Source: Tachypleus tridentatus (taxonomy: Eukaryota; Arthropoda; Merostomata; Xiphosura; Limulidae). From it: a stretch of DNA of 64,000 nt. Both the position numbers and the translations under genes were made by a program. Of the stretch, positions 1 to 12,124 are shown in pieces; within the stretch, counting starts at the first letter, position 1; every line of letters starts with the position of its first letter. Below the pieces are notes generated by a model. The model ran no database searches, was not told the origin of the DNA, and worked only from the letters and a program-made list of their open reading frames with translations. The stretch spans positions 33,841,771-33,905,770 of the forward strand of contig NW_027467782.1 in the NCBI RefSeq assembly GCF_004210375.1, in the 5' to 3' direction.

Positions 1-108
1 TGATTTAGACATATTAGTTCAGATACAGTTTGGTAGAGTTTTACTTTGGGGTAGACAGTAAATATTAGTTAATATCATTGTTTAGAGAGAAGCGTTTAAC
101 CTGATTGG

Positions 109-388
109 AGGGCCCCGGCATGGCCAGGCGGGTTATGGCGTTCGACTCGTAATCTGAGGGTCGCGGGTTCGCATCCCCGTCGTACCAAACATGCTCGCCC
201 TTTCACCCGTGGGGGCGTTATAAAGTGACGGTCAATCCCACTATTCGTTGATAAAAGAGTAGCCCAAGAGTTGGCGGTGGGTGGTGATGACTAGCTGCCT
301 TCCCTCTAGTCTTACGCTGCTAAATTAAGAATAACTAGCGCAGATAGCCCTCGTGTAGCTTTGCGCGAAAATTCAAAACAAGCAAACC
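109..388 (+). mobile_element. tRNA-derived SINE, family 1, nearly full length
   Basis: tRNA-like head ggcatggccaggcgggttat with a B-box-like gggttcgcatcccc, then the body (agagttggcggtgggtggtg, gactagctgccttccctcta) and the tail gcgcgaaaattcaaaacaa. Pol III control boxes are within the head. Confidence 0.85.
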
Positions 389-660
389 TAATTGGAGAAT
401 ATAGCAAAACTTTTCATTTAGTTTCATGAAGGATTACAAAAGAACTTCTGAGCTAACTCCAAGAACACAATAAAATTACTGAGCTATCTATTTCAATCAT
501 TGGTTATTAATATCACGTTTTATGGGAACTGATATTTTAAAAAAGTATTCGTACCCAAGAATTGAAAACGAAACTTTTAATACCATACACACAGGTTGTG
601 CATTTTCACTTCCGTATGGAACATGTCATGGAGTCTAATAATTGTAAAATGTATTAAAAT

Positions 661-938
661 GATGGCGAGGTAGTTAGGGCACGTGGCTCCTTATGTGAAG
701 GTCACGGGCTCCAAATCTTGTCCCAGCCAAACATGCTTGCCCTTTTCAGCCATTATAATGGGGACGCTATAATGTTGTACTCAATTTCATTACTCGTTGG
801 TAAAAAAGTAAGTCAAAGCTGGCGATGGGTAGTGAGAACTATCTACCTTCCGTAGCTGTCTTTCATTGCTAAATTAGGGACAGCTAGCGTAGACAATACT
901 GGCGTAGTTTTGCGCGAAATTCCGAACAAACAAACGTA
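661..938 (+). mobile_element. SINE family 1, diverged
   Basis: Same layout as the element at 109 with many changes: head ggcgaggtagttagggcacg, body aagctggcgatgggtagtga, tail gcgcgaaattccgaacaaac. Confidence 0.75.
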
Positions 939-2893
939 TATTTTAGAATATGACCAGAGTGACTGCTGCCCTCTATCGGAAACTTTTGAAGTTCTCTTAT
1001 TAAGGAAAGTACATTTAGTCTTAGCTTTTGATACCGTATTCTATCTTATTTTATTCCTTGCAATCAAATTGCGAAGAGTTTCAGTATAATATGATTCTGG
1101 AATTGTCTTTCGTTTTTGCGATATTTACGATTTACTAATTTTTGTTTCCATTCGAAAGTGAATAAATGTCTAATTTACAGTGTAGAGAAAGAAACTTGGT
1201 TTCCAAAAATAAAATTTCGATTTTTTAAATATAGAAACTGAAGCTAATTTTAAAGAGGTATAAAATAAAACTCATTTACGCACCACATAGAGTTAAAAAT
1301 GTATTTTATTTTACTTTTTATGAAGCATCATTATTATCGTGTTTGTATTCTCCTTGCGCTTTAGTTCAAATCGATATTGATGAGTTTCGCAGCGCCATCT
1401 CGATGTTAAACTGCTTCCAAACAAATATTAAAATATTCGAATTTTAAGTACAAAGGCACCCATAGATTAAGGACATCTGGTGGAGCTCAGTAATACGGCC
1501 GAAGACTTATAACTCTAAAAGTCTGGTATTAATGTTCTTGGTGAGCAGACACAGATAGTCCGTTTTGATGTTTTCTGATAAAAAAAAACCAACAAAAACA
1601 ACGTAGAGTGAAATTCTCGATAATTGCAGCAACTAAATTAAAATATTCATCACGCAATTTATCATTCTCAAAAGTATAGTTGTTAGTACCAACGTTTTTT
1701 TATTTCAATTTCTTTTTTAGTTTGATTATTTTTGAAATTCTCAATTTTCTAATAACGCTTGTTAGTAATTGTTTACATTTTATTCTGTTTAGTACTAGAA
1801 AAATATGATACTTTCTACAGAGTGTTTCCCCAAAGTAAAGTTGTAAATATTTCGATATGCATAAGATTAACATACCCTTCCCTTTTTACTAATTAGAAAT
1901 CAATTTATAGAGTCAATTAGTGTTGTTCGAAAACGTATTTTAATTGATATCCACTAAATTTATATAGCCCAGTTATCGATAGTTTCGTTGTATTAATTTC
2001 CAAGAGGTAATTTCGATATAATGATAACTAACATCAACCTATCCTGATTCTTGTTATTTTTAGAAAGAAACAAAGGCGAATGTTTTCACCAATAGGAAGG
2101 TCATCCAAAATTGCAATGCCTCAAGTGAAATAACAAACATTATCACAAGTCTGGAAGGATCACATGCCAAATATTTTATACCAACACAGCCTCATAAATA
2201 TAAACCAATTATCTCATATATATCAGAAACTCTGTTAACTGTAAGGAAGAAGGTACCTTCACATTGTAGACGTCACAACAAATTTACGAAATATAAATCA
2301 ATGAGACCTGTTTACTTCAAAGAACTGCGAGATTTGTTTCAGGAAAGTAAATCATCAGAGTCAGAATGTTCAGAGGACTAGAGTAGATAGAAAAATTGAG
2401 AAACGTAAGCTCCTGAAACATATTTAGATCCACAAGAATTTTTTGACTAGTGTTTAACCGAAGTAGAAAGCCAGATGCAAGACAACAACAGAAGAACTTC
2501 TGTGATCGTACGATTTTCTTCACTAATAAGAGACAGTGGAACTCGATTTATATTTTCTTGTCCCGAATTTTCACAAACTTAACATCGATAAAAAATTTAA
2601 AATAAAATGTATGTAAATAGAAAATAAAAGTTATAGAGTATTTAAAATTGCCTGTTTTATCGCTTTAAAATCCACGTTTGTTTCAAAGAAAATGATTATT
2701 TATTACAGAAGCTTTATAAATTATAACTTCACTACAGACACACAAGTTGGGGAAAGAATGATTTCAAATTAGTAATTAATATTTTTGGATATACAAAACT
2801 GTTTAGTTTAAGAGTTATTATTCAATTCATTTGGTGAGTTAATATTTAATGATTTAAAAAAAATAACAGTGATTATTTAAGTTTAGTTGTATG
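938..2893. other. AT-rich DNA, nothing recognised
   Basis: No SINE, splice-bounded frame or repeat that I can support. The short frame at 2317-2523 is not convincing. Confidence 0.5.
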
Positions 2894-3145
2894 ACGTGGC
2901 AAACAAACACACTTACCACGTTGATAGCCCTCGAGTAGCTTTGTGCTAGCCGTCCCTTATTTTAGTAGTGTAAGACGAGAGGGAAGGCAGCTAGTCATCA
3001 CCACCCACCGCCAACTCTTGGGCTACACTTTTATCAATGAATAGTGGGTTTGACCGTCGCATTATAACGCCCCACGACTGAAAGGGCGAGCATGTTTGGC
3101 GCAACGGGGATGCAAACCCGCGACCCTCAGATTACGAATTTTCTC
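2893..3145 (-). mobile_element. SINE family 1
   Basis: Reverse orientation, from aaacaaacacacttacc to aacccgcgaccctcagatta. Head truncated after the B box. Confidence 0.8.
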
Positions 3146-3299
3146 AGATAATTAGTCAATGAGAAAAACGTGAAGTTAGCTCGTGTGAGAATAATTAACC
3201 ATATCTGGCGATATGATAAAGTTAGTTTCAAAGTTTAATAAATATAATAATTTGTATTGTAAAAGGGGATCTATATTAATTGAACCATTCTCTGTGGAT

Positions 3300-3550
3300 T
3301 TTGATGAGAAGTAGACAATTTTCTTAAAGTTATGACACAACTGTTGTAACCCATGGGGTACTTACTGAGTGAATAATTTACTAATAGTACTGTGAGTAAA
3401 AGTAAGTACTGTGTGAAAAATAGTTTATATTGTCAATTATATTCTTAAGTAATTGAATCAGCCCAGGTGGGTATTTGAAAATAAAGATTAATTATTTAGA
3501 GTTTTGGATACAACTGTGATATTTCATGGTGTAAATATTTTTTGTTCATA
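3300..3550 (+). repeat. Dispersed repeat, copy 1
   Basis: Shares the order acaactgttgtaacccatgg, then taattgaatcagcccaggtgg, then gagttttggatacaactgtg with 38215-38430. Inside it, the 'tggatacaactgtg-at-ccatggtgta' motif occurs twice. Confidence 0.6.
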
Positions 3551-3639
3551 CGTTTGTCTCATTTTGAAGAGATTATTATTTAAAACAAAAATTGGTAGTT
3601 GACTAGAAACAGGAGTCTACCAAAGGTTACATGGGGTTA

Positions 3640-5010
3640 ACAGACAAATGGGTAAAGAAATGTTATTTATAAAATATTTAACGTTGCGAAGGAATGGAAG
3701 TCCATAACTAACAAGCAACAGCAGAAATCTCAGTATAAACTTGCTATAGCAACTTCTATAGATGGTGTTGTTAAGAAACTAGAAAGTTTGACTGTCAGCA
3801 TAGATGCTGCTGCCAAAAGAAAGAGAATCAATAAAAGATGCCCGATTTACTATGAGAAGGAAGTACAGTACGACTAACAATCAACTTAAGTTAACAAATG
3901 GATCAACAGTGCCAATAGTGATTGGAGCATGTTAGAGATATTCAGAAGTACCAGCAAATCACAACATGCCAGTGAGGGAAGAATATGTTGGGAACAAAAG
4001 AGTGAAGTGCCTACAAGAAATTGTTTGCAGTAGTGAGAACCAGTCTACTATATTATGACCAAATGAAAGGCAAACTGCACATGTGAGTGTGTGTGTGTAC
4101 TTATTGATGGGACAATGAGAAAGTGTCCAATAAGAAAATAAAGATAAATCATTATATTATGTGGGAGACCTGGAGACAACAGTATAAAACATCCACATTG
4201 GACCAAATTGTTTAAAACATACCAGCTAGTAGAAACTCAGATACTAGACCGAAAGAAGATTGATGAAACATTGGTGGTCACCACTAGTGGTCAAGAAAAG
4301 AAGAACAAGCAAGACATCAAGACGTTACAAGTGTCAAAAGGGAACATCCAGAATGTAGGTTTGTAGGAACTGAAGGAATCATAAAAGAAAGTCCCTCCAT
4401 TGCAGAAACTTTGGGACAATACCTGGGAGAAAATTTAACAGAAGACAAAGGAGATGGTACCAACAGAATAGGGAGTGCTATATCAGACCTATCAAAGACT
4501 AAATGCATGAAAAACATACATATATAAACGAAGAAACACTGGCAGTCACCAATAGAACTCAAGAAAATAAGAGCAAATATAACACGAAAATCTTACAAAG
4601 GTCAAAAGGTGATATCACGAATGTAGGTTTGCAGGAATTGAAGGAAGCGCAAAAGAAACACTTTTCACTGCACAATCTTTGTGACAATATGTGGGGAAAA
4701 ATCGAGCAAAAGACAAAGGGGTAAAGCACTTATAGAGCAGAGTATTAGATGGAATTGCTGTACCAAATCAAACAGAGAACTTATACTGGGGAAGTGTAGC
4801 AAATCATAACAACAGAATTCAGGACTCAACTGATGGAACAAATTCACGAGTTGACTGTGCAAGGACACCAAGAGCAAAGAAGATAGCAGATAGATCCACT
4901 AGTTATGTTCATTGCCCAGGAATCATCAGAGATGTGAGCAGATTTTGCTGTCCATGTACTATCTGCCAGAAGACAGTACCAGGAGGGAGGGTGGTTGAGG
5001 TGTTACTGGG
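3640..5010 (+). mobile_element. Ty3/Gypsy polyprotein remnant, Gmr1-like order
   Basis: Broken pol frame with stops. At about 3967-4055 it reads MPVREEYVGNKRVKCLQE, the lead-in to the aspartic protease, but the D-T-G active site has become E-I-V. At 4270-4790 the pre-integrase segment LQELKEAQKKHFSLHNL occurs twice, about 260 bp apart. At 4905-4995 it reads YCPGIIRDVSRFCCPCTICQ then KTVPGGRV, the H2C2 zinc module of integrase. No reverse transcriptase lies between protease and integrase, which is the order in Gmr1-type elements. No LTRs seen. Confidence 0.7.
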
Positions 5011-5185
5011 GGAAATTTATTAATTAAAGATTAATTAATAATGCGATTAATATATGGTGAAGTGCAAATTCTTAATTAATATCTAAGTAATACTTTATTT
5101 AATTAATATTAATAAAGTAATTAGGTGATGGATATGTATGTGATATGCAAAATTAAATTAATTAATATACAAGTTGGAGTAATAA
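5010..5185. other. ttaattaa-rich AT tract
   Basis: Repeated ttaattaa and attaatata words right after the Gypsy remnant; very low complexity. No coding signal. Confidence 0.6.
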
Positions 5186-5607
5186 CCAAATTTATTATCA
5201 TTTTTTTTTCAAATACTTAATGTGAAACCCATGTTTTTCCAAAAACGAGGATGTTATCAGGCAGCATAACATGATCATGTCACTAATGTCAGAGGGCGAG
5301 CTGCTAGAAGTGATGCCATCACCACAAGTGTCAACATTGATCTTTTCATATTATAACACTAGATTTATAGTTTTCGCTTTTACACTCACTTTAAAAGTAT
5401 CTTCTGATTGAAAACAACAACACACTATGATTTTTGTAAATGTAGTTTTACTCTATTGTAAAATAAGACTTCAGATATATGGCATATTTTACATTTTAAA
5501 TATGTTATGTTTTTTACTTATGTAAAACTCCACTATGTTTTATGCAGGTATATGTTAATATGTGTTACTTAAACAATGACTCAATGGCTTTCACTTCTAT
5601 ATTTCTG

Positions 5608-5715
5608 TGGACTTATAATGCTAGAAAATAAGTTTAGGTAAGCGTGATGGGCAGCCACAGATAGCCCATTGTGTATTTGTGTAGCTAACTTTAAACAAAA
5701 ATAAACAAACAGTTC
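5608..5715 (+). mobile_element. SINE family 2 fragment
   Basis: 3' part of the second tRNA-derived family: gggcagccacagatagccca, then ttgtgtagctaactttaaac and an aaacaaac tail. Confidence 0.6.
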
Positions 5716-5944
5716 TACATTTAATTTGCATGGCATAGTTTTGCATTTATAACGTTTCATAGGTATAACACTTATCGATAACAAATCAGCTTACATTTCT
5801 GTAATTAATATATTGTATAACATATATTTGTAATAAACACAAAAATAAATCCAAACAAAAATCCAAGACGCCGCACCAATCAAAAGGATCCCCAGGATAC
5901 AGGCTATAATGTGATATGTAAACTGTACTCTAGATTTTGAAGGT

Positions 5945-6066
5945 GATTGATGACGTAGAACCTACATTGTGGTTGGAAACACTGACTGATGACGTAGAAA
6001 CCACATTGTGGTTGAAAACACTGACTGATGACGTAGAAACCACACTGTGGTTGGAAACACTGACTG
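5945..6066. repeat. 39-bp minisatellite, 3 copies
   Basis: Unit gatgacgtagaaaccacatt plus gtggttggaaacactgact, three copies with few differences. The period is a multiple of 3 and the + frame stays open (DDVETTLWLETLT), which by itself is not evidence of coding. Confidence 0.85.
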
Positions 6067-6426
6067 TCAGTTTTAACCTCCACTTGCCAGTCTCACATGA
6101 AGAAATTCAAGAGCAATAAAATAATCAAAATCAATTGAAATTAGAAGAGCGAGATGTGGGTGTTTCACATCTCTTTCACCCTTTACTTCCAGCAAACAAT
6201 TGTGGGAAAGTGACTGCTCTCCAAAGTAAAGAAGAAGAAATCAAAATAATAACATATCACCACTTAGGGGTAAGTAAGATAAACTTACCTCCTGAAATTG
6301 GCATTTCAGCCCGAAATATGAAGGTAAGGAACTAATTAGTAGCCTTGCAGACAAGTAATACTAGAGTGAAGGGACCCAACCAGTTATTCAAAATAACTAA
6401 TATAACTCTGAACCACCATCCACTGT

Positions 6427-6625
6427 ATTGTTTGTTTGTTTTGGATTTCGCACAAAACTACTCGAGTCCTATCTTTGGCAGCCGTCCGTAATTTAGCAGT
6501 GTAAGACTAGAGGGAAAGCAGCTAGTCATCACCATCCACCGCCAACTCTTGGGCTACTCTTTTTACCAACGAATAGTGGGATTGACCGTCGAATTATAAC
6601 GCCTCCACGGCTGAAAGCGGATCGG
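6427..6625 (-). mobile_element. SINE family 1, head-truncated
   Basis: From tttgtttgttttggatttcg to cctccacggctgaaagcgg; stops before the tRNA-like head. Confidence 0.8.
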
Positions 6626-6754
6626 GTGCGTTCTGATGAATTAACGATTACAATTTCACAAAAATGTGAACGCTAGCTTGACAATGAATGTGTTTTCAAA
6701 ATCATTAAATTTAAAGCCATTTTAGTATGATCGTCAAATAGTATGAAAAACAGC

Positions 6755-6895
6755 CTTTGTTAGCGCTCCATAGACACGACATATATTTGAAGTTAAGCTA
6801 CAGATGATCTGACCACTACGGGTATCGAAATCTAGATTATAACGTTGTAAGTCTACAGACATATCGCTGTGCCACTGGGGGACGGGGCTCTATGC
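6755..6895 (-). mobile_element. SINE family 2
   Basis: Contains gaagttaagctacagatga, actacgggtatcgaaatct (B-box region, reversed) and cgctgtgccactgggggac. Confidence 0.65.
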
Positions 6896-7184
6896 ACCAA
6901 GTAACAAAATTAATAATGTTATCAACAAGTTCTCGGGTGTATAAAAATAATTTTCTAGATCTTACTAAACTATGTATCAGTGGGAATCAGATAAAATATT
7001 TGAATGAGCTTCCATTGACACAATGATTATTGGCAATCCAAAAAGTTTGTTTTCTACTTATAAAATCTACAAAATAACTAGTTTCGTCACTGACCTACCA
7101 TTAAAGTTATTTATTAAAACATATATATATTTATATATTCTGTTCAATGATGTTATAAAGTTACTGAGTAGAGGGCCTAAATTT

Positions 7185-7378
7185 GTGCGCAAAGCTACAC
7201 GAAGGCTATCTGCGCCAGCCCTCTTTAATTTAACAATGTAAGACTAGAAGAAAGGTAGCTAATCATTACCACCCGCCACCAACTCTTGAGCTACTGTTTT
7301 ACCAAAAGTAGTGGGATTGATTGATAGTTTATATCGTCCCCATAGCAGAAGGAGCGAACATATTTGGCGAACTTTACG
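7185..7378 (-). mobile_element. SINE family 1, diverged
   Basis: Body parts gcgcaaagctacacgaaggc, accacccgccaccaactctt and the head end agcgaacatatttggcgaa are recognisable. Confidence 0.7.
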
Positions 7379-7689
7379 TTATCAGTAGAGCGACATGATG
7401 AACCTGAAATTCTGGTTAGCTTTATAACCTGACCTACATAATATTCGATAACAAAATACTGAACCTAAAACAAAAACTCTTCCGCTTTGTAATCTCTATA
7501 AATGAGTTTATAAGTTGTATTCTATGAAATATACTGAACCTAACAAAATGTAAAAAATCAAACAAATAATAACAATAATAGTTATATTATCTGTGGATAT
7601 AACCAACGTTACTAACCTCATAAGTTTATAATCTTCTGTTAGAGACAACATATTTGTAAAGTTATGAGATTTTGTTGGCTTTTGATCTC

Positions 7690-7830
7690 AGAAATAGCCT
7701 CAGTTTTTCACCGGTAAGTTTGCAGGCTTATAACGCTGAAATTCGGGTTTCGATACCTGTGATTGGCATGATACAGATAGTCTATTGTGTAGTTTTGACC
7801 TTAACAACAATCAAATCACACCTCAAAGAA
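7690..7830 (+). mobile_element. SINE family 2
   Basis: Contains gcaggcttataacgctgaa, cgggtttcgatacctgtgat and cagatagtctattgtgtagt. Confidence 0.65.
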
Positions 7831-7949
7831 AGTTGGGTTAGTTTCAGTTTATACATGTGGCAAATCATTTCTTGGAGTCTATAACGTCAGTGTCCCATTT
7901 CATTTTTATCAATTGCTTTCCTCGCTCACATTTCGTTATGATCATTTGC

Positions 7950-8130
7950 TAGATTGGAGAGCTGAGGTTCCGTGGCTCACGTTCAGATATCATCAAAATC
8001 AAAAACACGCTCCGCACTTTCGAACTTTGGGTGTATTATAAGAGTGACAGTCAGATCCTGCTATACGATCTCAAAGGATTTGTTTGTATGAATTTCACGC
8101 AAAGCTATACGAGGGCTATCTGCGAAAACA
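7950..8130. mobile_element. Two old SINE family 1 fragments in opposite orientation
   Basis: ttcgaactttgggtgtattataagagtgacagtc near 8018-8052 resembles the middle of family 1 on the + strand. Next to it, tttcacgcaaagctatacga near 8093 is a minus-strand 3' piece. Confidence 0.4.
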
Positions 8131-8339
8131 TTCAATAAAATAATTCCATGGTATACAATAATTATATTGATTCGTGAGATGTTCTTTATATTTCTTTGAG
8201 TTTATGAATACAATTATAATTATGACCATCATTCTACTGAAGACTCGATCACACGAGTGACAGATTTAGTACAATTTGATACCATGATGTGTAGAGTCAC
8301 AAGATGCTCACAATCACCCGGAATACTGCTGTAATGCTA

Positions 8340-8489
8340 GAAAGCTGCCAACAGGGGCTGCGATTGGACGAAGTTTCAGGATTCCCACCTTCCTTCTTGG
8401 TGAAATATAAGATCGAATTTGATTTTCTGAGCAGTTCCTCGCGGTCACGAGTCTCGTAACGTTGTTTCTCTTTTCCATCCTTATAAGGT
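8340..8489 (+). promoter_or_regulatory. Possible promoter and non-coding first exon
   Basis: TATA-like atataag at 8405, then a locally CG-rich stretch (ctcgcggtcacgagtctcgt) and ccttataag followed by GTAAGT at 8490. The layout resembles a TATA promoter with a short 5' UTR exon and a strong donor. No downstream coding exon was found on the + strand, so this is tentative. Confidence 0.3.
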
Positions 8490-8876
8490 AAGTTATTTTT
8501 TAATTTAAAAATACAATGGAATAAAAACCTTAAAGGTTTTATTCAACGTTAAGAAAATTATGGTGTCTACAACTGAGGTACATACGAGAAAATTATTAAC
8601 CTCTTGTATTTTTAACTTAGTATATATTCTCCTAGGACAGCAAGTATATATATGCATAAAACTATCTTTATACACTTCGTAGTCTGAGAAATACGTCATG
8701 TTTCCAATGACTTTACGTGTTTTAAGTTTCAACAACATTATATGTTATATTTTTAACAAACTTGTATATTATATTTTCACAAATACAATATAACAAATTT
8801 TTTTTCGATATATGTCTTATGTAAGCAGCATGCATTAGGGTTATTACACAATATGAAGTATTATATATAACTTTAA

Positions 8877-9345
8877 ATGTTACATAAAGATAACATCACT
8901 TATCTACAGCATAACTTTGGATGTTACACAAGAGGTGACAACACTTATCTACAACATAACCTTGAATGTTACACAAGAGATGACATCACTCATCTACGAC
9001 ACAACTTTGGGTGTCACATAAGAGATGACATCACTTATCTACAATATAACTTTAAATGTTAAATAAGAGATGACATCACTTTTCTACGACATAACTTTGA
9101 ATGTTACACAAGAGATGACATCACTTATCTACAACATAACTTTGGATATTACATAAGAGATGACATCACTTATCTACAACATAACTTTAAATGTTAAATA
9201 AGAGATGACATCACTTATCTACGACATAACTTTGAATGTTACATAAGAGATGACATCACTTATCTACGACATAACTTTGAATGTTACATAAGAGATGACA
9301 TCACTTATCTACAACATAGCTTTAATCATTAGCTAACAGGTTGCG
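8877..9345. repeat. 45-bp minisatellite, about 10 copies
   Basis: Unit cttatctacaacataacttt plus gaatgttacataagagatgacatca, spaced exactly 45 bp (for example starts at 8899, 8944, 8989). Units differ by scattered substitutions. Confidence 0.9.
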
Positions 9346-9429
9346 TCACCTATCTAACGCAAAGAATTTTTTCAAGTGCCAATCCACTCAAGTGTTCGTC
9401 TGTGCTGTAGCCACCGCGAGTTTGGAAGC

Positions 9430-9775
9430 CTAGTTTATATTGTTAGGATTCCTCAAGTTTACTACTTTGAAATTTGTCCTAGTTTATATTGTTAGGATTC
9501 CTCAAGTTTACTACTTTGGAATTTGTCCTAGTTTATATTGTTAGGATTCTTCAAGTTTACTACTTTGAAATTTGTCCTAGTTTATATTGTTAGGATTCCT
9601 CAAGTTTACTACTTTGGAATTTGTCCTAGTTTATATTGTTAGGATTCCTCAAGTTTACTACTTTGGAATTTGTCCTAGTTTATATTGTTAGGATTCCTCA
9701 AGTTTACTACTTTGAAATTTGTCTTAGTGTATAGCGTTAGTATTCCTCAAGTTTACTACTTTGAAATTTGTATTC
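9430..9775. repeat. 49-bp minisatellite, 7 copies
   Basis: Unit ctagtttatattgttaggat plus tcctcaagtttactactttgaaatttgtc, starts at 9430, 9479, 9528 and so on. The last copy is diverged. Unrelated in sequence to the 45-bp array 85 bp upstream. Confidence 0.9.
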
Positions 9776-9779
9776 ATGT

Positions 9780-10930
9780 ATGTAAACGAAACAGAAATGA
9801 CAAACGTTTCGTGTTTTCTTTTGCAAATAAATTCGTTTTTTTTTTCAGCGGTAGAACGTGATTCTGAATCAATGAAATAATGTTGAAACATGTTTGTTAA
9901 TCTTACTGAGGTAAGAAGTTATGGACATTTTGAAACACAAGACCTAAAGCTGTATAAACAGCCACACTACGCTCCAAGTGAACAGCTTAATAAGATTTTT
10001 ATTAGTAATTTTAATAATATTTTACTAAAATTTCACTGTTAATTTGGAAGCTTTAAAATAATCTTTAGAAAGATTGCAAAGATGCGTTCTTTAAGTGTTT
10101 TCTAAATTCAATATTAATGAAGGGAGTATATCAAATGTAGTTAAAAAGAATGAAAAGCATCGTTAAACAAAAACTATATTCTTGTCTTTCTATAGATATT
10201 TTCAGAAATCTTTGATTTGAGCTTGGTTCTTGCTGACTAAAACTATTTACATTCATATTAAAAGCTCGATAAATTCTCATTGTCAAAAATTATTAGACAC
10301 AACTCTAACTTAGTAATATTCTTATAATAAAACAGTTGCTGTATACTTCATTACCAGTATCAGTAATATGTCTTTAAACGTTCGGGACTCTTTCAGCAAT
10401 ATTGCTGACACTTGAATATAGCTTATAACCAGAAGAGACTTATCAAAATATCACTTATCAATTATCATATCAAAAGAACCTTCAGTCAAAATCAAAGTAT
10501 TATTCTTCCACATTTTATATATCCAATATACTTATGTCTGTTATTATAGAACACACCACACAATAACAATGTGAAATTACAGGCTTGAGAATAAAACTGA
10601 TACATTTATTGACAAAATGTCTAAATACACTGTTATTCTATAAACACTTTAGTTCATAAAATACCAGATCAACTTTCATTAAACTTTTCTACACTATGTT
10701 TTTATTACGGTTTCAGATAAAGTCTATATTTTATATCTGTATAACAATACGAGAAAATAAACATTGATACATCATACAAAACATGTTTCAATACACAAAT
10801 AAACGAATAATGGATTCAAAATAAACTAAAGATGTAAGATTTCACTTTGTCGGCTCAGAAAATTATTTTACGTTTCATATGTTTTATTCAGATGTAATCG
10901 AGTATCTTCTACTTCATTGAAACATCATCA
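9780..10930. other. AT-rich DNA, nothing recognised
   Basis: Between the 49-bp minisatellite and the duplicated gene. No exon or repeat signal seen. Confidence 0.5.
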
Positions 10931-12044
10931 AATATATTAATAATAAGAGGTGCAACTGAAGTTAGGTTGGTTTTCAATTCTATACTTTGGATTCTGGCAA
11001 AGAAAATCTGTAAGAGTTGTGAGTTTAGAAAGGGTGGATTGAAGTGAAGGAGATTTTGTATCCTGTTCTACAGTTAAGGTATTTGTATTTTTTTTTCAAC
11101 TTTGAATTTAAATTATTTGAGAAATTTCTTAGTGGGTGTTTTGAAGAAGAGGTGCAATTGAAGTTCGGTTGATTTTTAATTCTATACTTTGGATTCTGGC
11201 AAAGAAAATCTGCGAGAGCTGTGAGTTTAGAGAGTGTATATTGAAGTGTAGGAGATTTTGGTTTTGATTCTGCAGATAATGGAAATGTTTTTGAATGATT
11301 CTCATCGACATGTTTAAAGAAATGGTTGGCAATTTCAGTTTTCGGCAATCCATCAATCCATCAATTTCCCTTGAAATTATTGGCTTTTTGTTATCCTTAT
11401 GAAATAAACAAAAATATATTAATAATATATTTGTCTGAAACAAAATCGTTCACGTAAAATAAATAATATCCTTATTTAACGGAAAAACATTCATAATTAA
11501 GTAACTCAAATGTATTAATATTGATGTTAAAAATACATTAAACTCATTTCATTTTTAAATATCAGATGTGTGGTTTTTTAACATTTTCCTCTAGCAATAT
11601 TTAGTGTAAATATTAATCTGTCCTATATATAGATATATAGTGGTTTGTCATTTTAAGAAAATAAAGACATTTCGATCAGTATTGAAATACAGAAAAAGTA
11701 ATTAATGCCAAATTACTTTCAGCGCTTATGATGATTTATCAATATCAGTTTACGTTCATCTTAACTTCACAGCTAACTCACTTTGTGTACGTGACAACCG
11801 AGTAGCAAAACAGTTACAAAACTGGTCCACCAAAACTTGTAATACAGGAAAAACGTAATAGAAACCTTAGCTACTAAGTTATTGTTCATATATCTCAGAC
11901 TGTAAAAGGAATTCATATTATTTATTTATTATTGAAATATTAAAAATATCTTAAATATCATACGGTGATGAACAACTTCTTAAAAGTCGTTTCTTTTTCA
12001 TTTCACCTAAAGACTTCGATGTTAAAATCTATAATGTATCAGTG

Positions 12045-12124
12045 AAAGAATAGAGGGAAGGCACCGAGTTATCACCACCAGCCGTCAACTCTTGGGCTAC
12101 TCTTTTACAAATAAATAGTGAAAA
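12045..12124 (-). mobile_element. SINE family 1 fragment at a deletion edge
   Basis: Shares aatagagggaaggcacc and ccgtcaactcttgggctact with the copy at 15882, then breaks off at 12120, exactly where the proximal duplication unit loses about 1.5 kb. Confidence 0.7.

Noticed and set aside
109-200. Possible true tRNA gene (A- and B-box-like head)
   Set aside because: The head continues into a SINE body and tail seen at many other sites, and the cloverleaf is not complete. The same holds for heads at 24212, 46250 and 62150.
8877-9775. CRISPR-like array
   Set aside because: The units are contiguous minisatellite repeats without unique spacers, in eukaryotic DNA.
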